From NCBI GenBank assembly GCA_021405325.1, contig QWII01000018.1, positions 1 through 64,000 on the forward strand: a stretch of DNA of 64,000 nt, in the 5' to 3' direction. Below the pieces are notes generated by a model, which worked only from the letters and a program-made list of their open reading frames with translations, did not search any database and was not told the DNA's origin. The number at the start of each line of letters is the position of its first letter. Within the stretch, counting starts at the first letter, position 1. The DNA comes from Caldilinea sp. CFX5. Lineage in GTDB: Bacteria > Chloroflexota > Anaerolineae > Caldilineales > Caldilineaceae. Below, one piece after another: positions 1 through 11,064 of the stretch. The position numbers and the translations under genes were made by a program.

Positions 1-2
1 TG

Positions 3-587
3 CAGCAGCAACAGGAACAGCAGATTTTGTTTCAGCAGTTTCAGATGCTCCAGGAGCTGCGTCGCCACGAGATCACCCAGATCAATCAGGTACTGCCATC
101 CAGCAGTGACATCACAATCAATGGTGAAGCGCCCAAATATGAAGATCCGGCCAAACAGCGCAAGGAACAGGCTGACAGAATACAGCGCTATACCAATGAG
201 CTGAATGAACTCTACACACGCTATCAGGAAGCGGAAACGAATTTTCAAGCTATTCATGATAACCGTTATCTTGCTATGGTTTATAACAACATGGGTGTTG
301 TCTACACCTCTTTAGAACAATGGGATGAGGCAGAAGCGACCCTACAACTTGGAATTGCATTACATAAACGAATAGAGGACAAAAAAGCATGGATTAACAC
401 AAAAGGGAATTTGGGAATAGCTTATCTGAAACAAGATCGTTACACACAAGCGATTCAAACCTTTCAAGAAGCGCTTGCAGAATTGCAAACGACTACACCT
501 GATCCCGAACATGAACGCCTGGGGCGAGAAATAACTAAGTACTTGACTCAAGCACAGGAACGCTATCAAGAACAGAAGAAACGGTAG
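3..587 (+). CDS. TPR-repeat protein, 5' end cut by window edge
   Basis: The frame is already open at base 3 with a glutamine-rich stretch and runs to TAG at 585-587, so the true start lies left of the window; the first start-like codon (TTG at 27) has no ribosome binding site. About 195 residues are visible. The second half carries two clear tetratricopeptide repeats (YNNMGVVYTSLEQWDEAE and NLGIAYLKQDRYTQAIQTF), a protein-protein or peptide-binding scaffold, followed by a charged Gln/Glu/Lys tail. The upstream Gln/Glu-rich part suggests a coiled coil. No signal peptide or enzyme motif can be seen in the visible part. Its partner is unknown; it lies beside the peptide and regulator genes described next. 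Confidence 0.75.
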   Translation, partial: QQQQEQQILFQQFQMLQELRRHEITQINQVLPSSSDITINGEAPKYEDPAKQRKEQADRIQRYTNELNELYTRYQEAETNFQAIHDNRYLAMVYNNMGVVYTSLEQWDEAEATLQLGIALHKRIEDKKAWINTKGNLGIAYLKQDRYTQAIQTFQEALAELQTTTPDPEHERLGREITKYLTQAQERYQEQKKR

Positions 588-720
588 AATCCAAGGGTTT
601 ACCCGGTCTATCAAGACCTATCCAAAACCTATTGAAAACCTATAAAAAACCTATAAAATTGCCCTACAGCCATTGCCAGCCACCAAAAACTATGCTATTC
701 TAGGCAATAAATTGTATAAA

Positions 721-792
721 ACAGTAAGGTAGTGAAAGTAACAGAGACTGACCTTACTGTCTATTTGTAAAAACAATCACAGGTCAGCCTCT
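721..792. repeat. Two overlapping, mutually exclusive inverted repeats
   Basis: ACAGTAAGGT at 721-730 pairs perfectly with ACCTTACTGT at 751-760. AGAGACTGACCT at 743-754 pairs with AGGTCAGCCTCT at 781-792 with one mismatch. The arms share 751-754, so only one stem can form at a time. The element lies just downstream of the minus-strand peptide gene that ends at 815, and between it and the plus-strand TPR gene. It may be a terminator or an attenuator-like switch; function is inference. Confidence 0.5.
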
Positions 793-814
793 ATTAAGGT
801 AATTCTATGTCAGA

Positions 815-994
815 TTAGCAGCCACCACCACCATGTGTTCCGCAAGCGTAGGCTGTAGTAGTGATGTTCACGCCAGCCAGTTCTTGAAGAGCAATCGGTG
901 TGTAAATGGCTGAGAGGGCAACCAAGAGGACAAACAAGAGGACAAACAAGACGGCCAGGATCCAACGTTGACTCGTTAACAGATGGGTGCGCAT
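815..994 (-). CDS. Small exported/membrane peptide precursor with C-terminal Cys-Gly4-Cys region (paralogue A)
   Basis: A 59-residue product. The start at 994 is chosen because a perfect AAGGAG lies about 8 bases before it; the longer reading frame to 1135 has no such site. Residues 11-30 form one strongly hydrophobic helix after a basic N-terminus. Then come LQELAGVN and a tail ending AYACGTHGGGGC. A second gene at 1289-1483 encodes a close paralogue with the same plan, so the frame is real and selected. AYA just before the first Cys resembles a signal peptidase I site, which would release CGTHGGGGC, a nine-residue peptide with a Cys at each end. Membrane anchoring or a modified-peptide precursor are alternatives. 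No maturation enzyme is visible in the window. Confidence 0.7.
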   Translation of the reverse strand: MRTHLLTSQRWILAVLFVLLFVLLVALSAIYTPIALQELAGVNITTTAYACGTHGGGGC

Positions 995-1187
995 AAGCTT
1001 TTGCTCCTTCATGGAAAAGTGGCGCACGGTGGCGAAGAGCAAACCAACAACCGCCGGTTTGTCATAGTCCCCAACGTGTCCGGTTGATTGAGTCGTGACA
1101 AGGCAACACAGAGGAAAAGGGTTGCTGGTTGTCACGCCACCATGATCCCATGAAAACGGGGTCGGTCAAACGGCGTAGAAAGTGAAC

Positions 1188-1259
1188 AAAGCGTGCGTGG
1201 CACGGGTCAGCCGATCTGACAGTCATGCAAACATCGGTGACCCGTGCCACACACGCTTT
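1188..1259. terminator. Long inverted repeat (about 27-bp stem) downstream of peptide gene B
   Basis: The arm at 1188-1215 (core GCGTGGCACGGGTCA) pairs with 1233-1259 (core TGACCCGTGCCACACACGC) with only one or two mismatches and a 17-base loop. It starts 29 bases after the stop of the minus-strand gene 1289-1483, so it would end or stabilise that transcript. A related stem (GTGCG-GGCAC-GGTCA) occurs at 53797-53868, suggesting a dispersed hairpin family rather than a unique terminator. Confidence 0.6.
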
Positions 1260-1288
1260 GCCCTTTACACACTCAGACGCTAGCTGGT

Positions 1289-1483
1289 TTAGCAGCCGCC
1301 GCCACCACCAGTCTGTGAACCACAGGCAAAAGCCGGGGGCGTGGCGTTTACGCCGGCCATTTCCTGGAGGACCACCGGCGTGTAGACCGCCGACAGGGCG
1401 ACCAGCACGGCGAGGAGGAGGCCCAGCACCCAACGGCGGCCGGCGGTGATCACGGACAGGCTCTTCATCGGTTGCGTTTGCAT
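1289..1483 (-). CDS. Small exported/membrane peptide precursor with C-terminal Cys-Gly5-Cys region (paralogue B)
   Basis: A 64-residue product, paralogous to the gene at 815-994. The start at 1483 is supported by AGGAG about 9 bases upstream (ATAGGAGAAACAAATC before ATG). A basic N-terminus (MKSLSVITAGRRW) precedes a hydrophobic helix (about residues 18-37), then YTPVVLQEMAGVN and a tail ending PAFACGSQTGGGGGC. Identical between the two paralogues are VALSA, YTP, LQE, AGVN, ACG and GGGGC, while the spacer between the two cysteines differs in length (7 against 9 residues). Cleavage after AFA would free CGSQTGGGGGC. The conserved core together with a variable inter-cysteine loop is what one expects of a peptide signal or toxin family. 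I recognise no named family. Confidence 0.75.
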   Translation of the reverse strand: MQTQPMKSLSVITAGRRWVLGLLLAVLVALSAVYTPVVLQEMAGVNATPPAFACGSQTGGGGGC

Positions 1484-1713
1484 GATTTGTTTCTCCTATC
1501 AAGCTAGGGGACGACGGCGGGTGGGTTGCTCTTGGTGACGGGTTTCCCCGGCCTACCACCAGGCCCTTGCGTATGCAGACCCCCGACGTCCAGGGTTGCT
1601 TCACTCGGCGCCACGCATAACGTGGCGAGGAGCGAATTTCGTGATGACAGTGTGCGCTGCTTTCGCTTGCAGTGTGCACACCCATAGCTTACCGGAAGCC
1701 GCCGCCCCTGTAC

Positions 1714-1770
1714 TGAGCTTTTGCTGAAGCCCCGGCGGGGGTGGCTGAAGTTTTGTTGAGCTTTTGCTGA
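1714..1770. promoter_or_regulatory. Direct repeat TGAGCTTTTGCTGA, possible operator
   Basis: A 14-base motif occurs identically at 1714-1727 and 1757-1770. The spacing of 43 bases is about four helical turns, so both sites face the same side of the DNA. It lies between the divergent peptide gene and a regulator carrying an OmpR-type winged helix, a fold that commonly binds direct repeats. Operator function is inference. Confidence 0.35.
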
Positions 1771-1786
1771 GAAAACAATGAGGTGA

Positions 1787-1870
1787 TGGGGTGCTTCGGT
1801 GATTTCGACAAGCGTTCGCGCCTAGAAGGCAACCGGCTCACGCCGAAGCCTCAATCACCGAAGCACCCCA
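1787..1870. repeat. Perfect 18-bp inverted repeat upstream of the ATPase regulator
   Basis: TGGGGTGCTTCGGTGATT at 1787-1804 is the exact reverse complement of 1853-1870, with a 48-base spacer that itself contains a shorter GCTTCGG-like segment. It ends 27 bases before the start of the regulator at 1898. It could be a terminator for leftward transcription, an RNA hairpin in the regulator leader, or a mobile-repeat relic. Confidence 0.55.
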
Positions 1871-1897
1871 TTACCCAAACCAGAAAGAGACTCCCCC

Positions 1898-3412
<1,515 letters not shown>

Positions 3413-3477
3413 AGAGTGAATAATTAATGGCGCATCATCAAGCACAAATGATCGCAGGGTAAGGGGTGAGACAGTTC

Positions 3478-5406
3478 ATGATTGGAGAAGAGCATGAGAG
3501 CAAACTTCACCCGCTGCTAACGAGAGTTCTGGCGTTGCAGCAGGCGGGACAATATGCGCAGGCTGTAGAAAATTTGGCAAGTCAGGATGCTTACATTTAT
3601 GATACAATTGACTTACATTCATTTTACCGTATCCTTATAAACTTTCCACAGGCGTGGCGTAGTACAACCGTGGACCAACCGACGGAGTCACCTATGAATC
3701 CCGCAACAAGCCCAAACGCGCTACCGGCAACAGATCAACCGGTCGAACCATTTATCCAACTACCGCCCGCAGCGACGGCGGGTTTTCACTATTTGCAAGC
3801 CATCTGGTTGCGTCGCAATGGGCAATTGCTCCAGGCAAGCTGGCATTTAACCAAGGCCAAACTGGCCTATACCGCCTGTGATCAGCCCCAAGGGGTGGTG
3901 CGCACTACCCTGGCATTGGCGCAACTGGCGCAGCCGCAGGAAGGCTGGTCGTCGGCCCATCGCTACCTCTTTGATGAGGTGCAACCCTTCTTTGAGCAAC
4001 ACCTGGTTGATGACCCCACATTACAGGCGCATTGCTATCTTCAGATGGCGGATGTAGCCCGTGACCAGGGCGATTGGACGACCGGTGCGCGTTATGCGCG
4101 CCAAGCTTTGACGCGGTATGACGCGCTTGACCATGCGCATGGTCAGGTGATGGCGCACATCTGGCTCGTACCCTATGCCCTCGGCAGCGGTGATCGGGCC
4201 GGCGCCGCGGCGCATCTGCAACAAGCGCAGGAACAGGCCACCAGCGCGCAGTTGGGTTCGCCCGTCGCCGCGCGGCTTTTATATGGCGAGCTGCTCCTGG
4301 CCTGGCATCAACGCGCCCTCACCACCGCCCTCCCGCTGGCGCAACAATATTTGGCCGCCGCCAACACCGAAGCCTACAGCCTGGAACAGATCGAAGCGCG
4401 GTTGCTGCTCGGCAATCTCTACCGTGACAGCGGTGAGTATGGCATTGCTCATAGCTGGTATGATGATGCCGGCGCGGTCATTGAACAGCTTGGCTACCGC
4501 GCCTATCTCCCCCGCCTCCAGGCCGAGCTGGCCTGGCTCTATCTGCTGGAAGGTGAACTGAGTATTGCCCGCGCCCTGGTCGAAGAACAGATCGCAACGA
4601 CCCTGCCGCCACAGCGAACGGCGCTACAAGTGGTTTTAGCCGTGTTGCAGATGATGGATGGCGAATGGGAAGCCGCCGCTACGTTGCTGGCGGAAGCCCA
4701 AACCTTTTATGAGAGGGCGGCGGATGGGCTGGCCGTCTGCGCCTTGCGCCTCTATCGCGCCTATAATGCCCTCCACCAAACCGAGACAACGCCGGCCCTC
4801 CAGCATCTGAGTCTGGCTTTGGGGTGGCTGGACGCGCAAAAGTTGACCACCTTTCCCCATTGGTGGCATGCCAAAATTCTGGCCGAAGTCTGCACCCATG
4901 CCTTGCTCAGTAATCTCTATCCAGCCCTGGTGGAGAAGATGCTGGTGCAACATTTGGGGAAAGCGAGTCTACCCTTTTTGAAATTGCTGGATACGACCGA
5001 TGACATTGAGTTGCGCCGCCAGGCGTTGCGACTCCAACAGATGATCACCGGCAGCACTGATCCGGTGACGCACCTGTCGGCCAGCCCCAGCAAACGGGTG
5101 ATCGAGGAACTCTTGGCACAGGGCAATCTACGCGCCGAAGCCTATCGTGAATTGGAAGCCGAATTGATGACCGCAGCCAATCGTCTGACCCCCAACCCCA
5201 CGATTATTGCCGTCTTTGGTCTCTATTTAAAGGGCTGGACGCGGGCGGATATTGCCGAGGAACTGCAATGCTCCACGGAAAATGTGCGCAATTATATCAC
5301 AATCATCTACAACCACTTCGGCCTCCCCGCCTATCGCTTCCATAAGCGCGAAGCCCGCCGCCAAAAGCTGATCGAAGTGGCACAGACGCGCGGGTTTATT
5401 TATTAG
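3478..5406 (+). CDS. TPR-repeat protein with C-terminal LuxR-like helix-turn-helix
   Basis: A 642-residue predicted transcription factor. The ATG at 3478 is preferred because GGGGTGA lies about 8 bases upstream; GTG at 3466 is an alternative. Roughly residues 90-520 are a tandem array of helical hairpins with TPR spacing (QAHCYLQMADVARDQGDW, ARLLLGNLYRDSGEYG, AELAWLYLLEGELSIA), a superhelix used to bind peptides or proteins, as in MalT. The C-terminus (LKGWTRADIAEELQCS, then NVRNYITIIYNHFGLP) is a GerE/LuxR-type helix-turn-helix that ends shortly before the stop. No ATPase domain is present; the preceding gene carries one, so the pair could be a split version of a MalT-type STAND regulator. 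No signal peptide was seen, so it should act in the cytoplasm. Confidence 0.8.
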   Translation: MIGEEHESKLHPLLTRVLALQQAGQYAQAVENLASQDAYIYDTIDLHSFYRILINFPQAWRSTTVDQPTESPMNPATSPNALPATDQPVEPFIQLPPAATAGFHYLQAIWLRRNGQLLQASWHLTKAKLAYTACDQPQGVVRTTLALAQLAQPQEGWSSAHRYLFDEVQPFFEQHLVDDPTLQAHCYLQMADVARDQGDWTTGARYARQALTRYDALDHAHGQVMAHIWLVPYALGSGDRAGAAAHLQQAQEQATSAQLGSPVAARLLYGELLLAWHQRALTTALPLAQQYLAAANTEAYSLEQIEARLLLGNLYRDSGEYGIAHSWYDDAGAVIEQLGYRAYLPRLQAELAWLYLLEGELSIARALVEEQIATTLPPQRTALQVVLAVLQMMDGEWEAAATLLAEAQTFYERAADGLAVCALRLYRAYNALHQTETTPALQHLSLALGWLDAQKLTTFPHWWHAKILAEVCTHALLSNLYPALVEKMLVQHLGKASLPFLKLLDTTDDIELRRQALRLQQMITGSTDPVTHLSASPSKRVIEELLAQGNLRAEAYRELEAELMTAANRLTPNPTIIAVFGLYLKGWTRADIAEELQCSTENVRNYITIIYNHFGLPAYRFHKREARRQKLIEVAQTRGFIY

Positions 5407-5482
5407 GGTGGATAGTGGATGGTGAGTAATGCAGACTATCCACTATCCACCTTCGTAGCTTTAGGCTGTCGCGAAAAAATAA

Positions 5483-5574
5483 CGCTCATCTACAGAAAGT
5501 GTGAGGTTTCGACCCGCCACACCTGTCAGGTTTTGGAAACCTGACAGGTGTTCACACTTTCCGTAGATGAGCCA
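5483..5574. repeat. 92-bp palindromic repeat element, copy 1
   Basis: This 92-bp stretch is identical, base for base, to 26357-26448. Outer arms CTCATCTAC-GAAAGTGTGA and TCACACTTTC-GTAGATGAG pair with one mismatch; an inner 13-bp perfect hairpin ACCTGTCAGGTTT/AAACCTGACAGGT has a 3-base loop. No open reading frame fits inside. Here it lies in the convergent space between the TPR-HTH gene and rmlB. The shape is that of a MITE or REP-like element moved by an enzyme encoded elsewhere. Confidence 0.85.
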
Positions 5575-5580
5575 AAAATA

Positions 5581-5628
5581 AATCTTCCTGTAGGGGCGCC
5601 CGCAAGGGGACGCCCCTACAGGAAGATT
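5581..5628. terminator. 18-bp perfect inverted repeat, bidirectional terminator-like
   Basis: AATCTTCCTGTAGGGGCG (5581-5598) is exactly complementary to 5611-5628 across a 12-base loop and is followed by TTTATT. It lies between convergent genes, 19 bases from the stop of rmlB. The GTAGGGGC core recurs in the hairpin at 48855-48896, so it may also be a dispersed repeat. Confidence 0.65.
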
Positions 5629-5646
5629 TTATTCCTTGGCATAGCC

Positions 5647-8226
<2,580 letters not shown>

Positions 8227-8259
8227 GAAGGACTCCTTTGGTTCGTTAGTTCGTTGGTT

Positions 8260-8330
8260 GGTTCATTGGTTGGTTCGTTGGTTGAGCGGGCGCCCTTTGG
8301 GTGCGAAACCAACGAACCAACCAATGAACC
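8260..8330. repeat. Mirrored GGTT-rich tandem repeat forming a 24-bp perfect stem
   Basis: The arm at 8260-8283, made of TTGGTTGGTTC-type units, is exactly complementary to 8307-8330 across a 23-base loop (GAGCGGGCGCCCTTTGGGTGCGA minus edges). It sits between the hypothetical gene ending at 8343 and the rmlB ribosome binding site, so it would form in the mRNA between the two cistrons. Confidence 0.75.
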
Positions 8331-8342
8331 GAAATGAACAAA

Positions 8343-9140
8343 TTACAACTGTCGTCGCCGCTCCATCCGCCGGCGTTCACGGCTGCGACGTAGGCGACGC
8401 AAGCGGTGGGGTTGGCGATGGGCCGGCAAAGGAAAGTCAAGCGACAGCGTGAGTGTCGGCAGTTGGTTCAGGGCGGGGGTCAGGTGCGGGTCAAGGCCCG
8501 ATGCGCTGGGCTGATCCCACCATTGGCGCCAGCGCGCGCGCTCCTCCTGGCCGCCGTTGATTGCCAGAAAGCTGACATCGGCCAACAAGAGACGACGGGT
8601 CTGCGTGATTACACTTAACGCCTGTTGCCAATGCGCGACCAACGTCGGCTGCACGGTATTGACGAAGCGCTGATAGGTACCAACATCTTGATTGCGGAGA
8701 TCATACGCCGGCACAAAGGTTTCCGACCAGTAGACCAGCAGTTGTTGAAAGCTCGGCAGCAGCAGATCGGCATAAAAGGTGATATGCACCGTCGTCACCC
8801 GCTCACTAACCCGTAGCAGACAGGCCGCCTGGGCAACGCTCAGATCAAAATAGGCGGGGGCATCAAAGTGCGCCCACTCCCCATAGGCGGCATTCAGCCG
8901 GCGGATGCGGTCGACAACTTCGCTCAAAACATGGGCCGCCGCGTCCACTTCGCTGCCACTCCGGTTCCCGCCATTGACCCGGTACATGGGCGCCAACTCA
9001 TTGGGCGTCTCCCCCAACGTACAGCGGGCAAAGTGAGCCGGCGTCATGGTGCGCAACGCGGCGGCAAAGGCCGGCAGCGATGAAAGCAAATGGGTTGCCG
9101 TTGCGCTGAGCGTGGTTACCATTGCCTCAAGCACCATCAT
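8343..9140 (-). CDS. Hypothetical protein between rmlA and rmlB
   Basis: A 265-residue soluble protein that I do not recognise. It overlaps the end of rmlA by 14 bases, so it is almost certainly translationally coupled and part of the sugar-nucleotide operon. ATG at 9140 and ATG at 9122 are both possible starts. The body is rich in Ala, Leu, Trp and Tyr and predicted mainly helical, without signal peptide or membrane segment. The last 20 or so residues are extremely basic (runs such as [16 protein letters not shown]), which could contact nucleic acid or membrane, or be read-through of low-complexity DNA. No motif suggests an enzyme. Confidence 0.65.
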   Translation of the reverse strand: MMVLEAMVTTLSATATHLLSSLPAFAAALRTMTPAHFARCTLGETPNELAPMYRVNGGNRSGSEVDAAAHVLSEVVDRIRRLNAAYGEWAHFDAPAYFDLSVAQAACLLRVSERVTTVHITFYADLLLPSFQQLLVYWSETFVPAYDLRNQDVGTYQRFVNTVQPTLVAHWQQALSVITQTRRLLLADVSFLAINGGQEERARWRQWWDQPSASGLDPHLTPALNQLPTLTLSLDFPLPAHRQPHRLRRLRRSRERRRMERRRQL

Positions 9141-10008
9141 CCCAATCGGCCAGCCGCATCAGGTATTGACCATAGCCATTATTCTGCATCGTCAGCCCCA
9201 ATGTACGCAGTTGCGCCCGATTGATATAGCCCAAGCGATAGGCGATCTCCTCCGGGCAGGAGATCATCATGCCCTGGCGTTCTTGTAACGCTTGCACAAA
9301 GGTCGAAGCTTGCAGGAGCGATTCATGGGTGCCGGCATCGAGCCAAGCCACGCCACGCCCCAGCGGCTCCACCGTCAACTCACCCTGTTCCAGATAGTGC
9401 ATATTGACATCGGTAATCTCCAACTCGCCACGCGCCGAGGGCTTTAAGTTTTCGGCAATTTCGACGACATGGTGATCATAGAAGTAGATGCCCGGCACAG
9501 CGTAGTTGGAGCGGGGCTGTTTGGGCTTTTCCTCAATGCGCAACGCCTTGCCGGTGGCTTTGTCAAACTCCACCACGCCGTAGCGCTCCGGGTCGCGCAC
9601 GGCATAAGCAAAGATGCGGGCGCCGCTGGTCAACTGGGCCGCGTTTTGCAGTTGCTGCGGCAAACCATGACCATAAAAGATGTTATCACCCAGAATCAGC
9701 GCCACGGGGTCGTTGCGAATAAAGGTTTTGCCGATACGAAAGGCATCCGCAATCCCGCGCGGTTTATCCTGAGTCATATAGGTAAAGTGCAGCCCCCACT
9801 GGCTGCCGTCATGAAAGAGTTCACAGAAGGAGGCGAGCGCTTGCGGCGTGCTGATCACCAGAATCTCACGAATGCCCGCCAGCATCAACATGGAGAGCGG
9901 GTAGTAGACCATCGGCTTGTCATAGACCGGCAACAACTGCTTGCTGACGCTAATAGTGAGCGGGTGCAACCGGGTGCCGGCGCCGCCGGCCAGAATAATT
10001 CCCTTCAT
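9127..10008 (-). CDS. rmlA: Glucose-1-phosphate thymidylyltransferase
   Basis: RmlA couples dTTP and glucose-1-phosphate to dTDP-glucose, the first step of dTDP-rhamnose and other dTDP-deoxysugars, and feeds the RmlB encoded downstream. The 293-residue length is normal for the family. The nucleotide-binding signature GGAGTRLHP lies at residues 8-16, [11 protein letters not shown] follows, LGDNIFYG near residue 110 carries the metal-binding Asp, and EEKP plus WLDAGTH are the usual sugar-binding segments. The product is cytoplasmic. The stop overlaps the next gene, supporting an operon. Confidence 0.95.
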   Translation of the reverse strand: MKGIILAGGAGTRLHPLTISVSKQLLPVYDKPMVYYPLSMLMLAGIREILVISTPQALASFCELFHDGSQWGLHFTYMTQDKPRGIADAFRIGKTFIRNDPVALILGDNIFYGHGLPQQLQNAAQLTSGARIFAYAVRDPERYGVVEFDKATGKALRIEEKPKQPRSNYAVPGIYFYDHHVVEIAENLKPSARGELEITDVNMHYLEQGELTVEPLGRGVAWLDAGTHESLLQASTFVQALQERQGMMISCPEEIAYRLGYINRAQLRTLGLTMQNNGYGQYLMRLADWDDGA

Positions 10009-10031
10009 CTGTTTCTCTCTTTTCTCTTTAG

Positions 10032-10094
10032 AGGTAGACAGGTAAACAGGTAGACAGGTACACAGGGAAGCATTGCAGACCGACCTGTCTACCT
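10032..10094. repeat. Mirrored AGGTAGACAGGT repeats
   Basis: AGGTAGACAGGT occurs at 10032-10043 and 10048-10059 and its reverse complement at 10083-10094, overlapping the stop codon of the CpsD-like gene. Either direct copy can pair with the inverted copy, giving a 12-bp stem between that gene and rmlA. Confidence 0.65.
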
Positions 10095-10740
10095 ATCTCC
10101 CGTACCCAGTCATTGCCACCTCTTTATCCACATTGAGCAGCACGGCGCCGACAATGCGGGCATGAACCTTTTCCAGAATGGCGCGGGCGCGTTGGGCCTG
10201 TTCCCGTTTGGTGCTGCCGGCATTGAGTAGGAGCAACACGCCATCAACCTGACTGCCCCAGAGGGCGGCATCGGTGACAGCCAGCACGGGTGGGGCGTCA
10301 CAAAGCACATAGTCAGCCCGTTCGCGCAAGGCCGTGAGCGCCGTCGCCAATCGTTTGCTACTGAGCAGCGCCGCCGGACTACTGGCGGTTGGGCCGGCCG
10401 GCAGAACCGCGAGACCATCAATCGCCGTCTTCTGGATGGCCGGTTCGCCGCCATTGGCCAGCCAGCCGGTCAAGCCGGCGCTGTTGCTCACGTTAAAGAT
10501 CTCGTGCTGCATGGGCCGGCGCAGGTCGCCATCGACCACCAAGACCCGATCACCGGCCTGCGCCATGACGACGGCCAGGTTGGCCAGGGCCACGCTCTTC
10601 TCCGTCTGCAGATCGACACTTGTCACCAGGATGGTGCGTAGCGGTTGCTCTAAGCCGGCAAATTCCACATTGGTGCGTAAACTTTGATAGGCTTCCGCCG
10701 CCGCACTCTGTGGCTCGATCAAGGTGACAAGGTTGGGCAT
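10093..10740 (-). CDS. CpsD/BY-kinase-like MinD-family ATPase with degenerate P-loop
   Basis: A 215-residue protein of the capsular polysaccharide tyrosine-kinase (CpsD/Wzc C-terminal) family, which normally partners a Wzz-type membrane protein to control chain length and export. The EAYQSLRTNVEFA entry helix (about 16-28), Walker A' VLVVDGDLRRP (66-76) and Walker B YVLCDAPP (about 144-151) are intact. Walker A, usually PGEGKS/T, reads LQTEKS (about 44-49), losing the key glycines. The C-terminus has only a GYGR tyrosine and not a Tyr cluster. The Wzz-like protein is encoded two genes upstream. It is probably a non-kinase or weak ATPase regulator; a family member with an unusual nucleotide loop remains possible. 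Confidence 0.8.
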   Translation of the reverse strand: MPNLVTLIEPQSAAAEAYQSLRTNVEFAGLEQPLRTILVTSVDLQTEKSVALANLAVVMAQAGDRVLVVDGDLRRPMQHEIFNVSNSAGLTGWLANGGEPAIQKTAIDGLAVLPAGPTASSPAALLSSKRLATALTALRERADYVLCDAPPVLAVTDAALWGSQVDGVLLLLNAGSTKREQAQRARAILEKVHARIVGAVLLNVDKEVAMTGYGR

Positions 10741-11064
10741 ACAGGTTTCCTAAACTTTCTACGACGTTCCTCCCCGCGTCTACGACACAAGGACGAACAG
10801 CGCTCATCGTATATGGACTTTACGGATTAATCAATCCTGAAAAGTTTTCAATTTCATTACAAAATTATAGACAAACGGGGGAACAGACATGGATTTGGGT
10901 CGCGCGAATTGTTGTCACTCAATCAACAATCCGTGTGCGTAGTAGCCATCTATAAATAGCTTCCGCTCTGTGCGCGTCACGGACGCGCACAGAGCGGATC
11001 GGGAAATTGTTTGTAGACGCTCACCTAGGATCCGCTACCCCTTCTTTTCATCGCCGTCACTTTA
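10741..11064. other. Intergenic region between the CpsD-like and DUF2079 genes
   Basis: These 324 bases hold no credible gene. The part nearest the CpsD-like gene is AT-rich and probably carries its promoter (a weak TTGATT - 17 - TACGAT pair can be drawn on the minus strand). A strong hairpin lies at 10962-10998. Nothing else stands out. Confidence 0.4.
10962..10998. terminator. 17-bp perfect hairpin
   Basis: TCCGCTCTGTGCGCGTC (10962-10978) pairs exactly with 10982-10998 across a 3-base ACG loop. It lies 67 bases after the stop of the minus-strand DUF2079 gene and is a good terminator candidate although the T-run is poor. Its CCGCTCTG...GTC-ACGGAC core is related to the larger inverted repeat at 33713-33820. 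Confidence 0.6.

Larger units (their letters stand above)
1484..1897. other. Intergenic region between peptide gene B and the ATPase regulator
   Basis: This 414-base divergent spacer holds no credible gene. It contains the ribosome binding site of the minus-strand peptide gene at its left end, two copies of TGAGCTTTTGCTGA (1714-1727 and 1757-1770, 43 bases apart) and a perfect 18-bp inverted repeat at 1787-1804/1853-1870. Reading frames that cross it (for example 1783-1992) are by-products of the inverted repeat. Confidence 0.6.

Noticed and set aside
1062..1685. 207-residue minus-strand frame across the peptide region
   Set aside because: It overlaps both peptide genes and the inverted repeats, has no ribosome binding site and no recognisable domain; the small frames have good start signals and paralogy.
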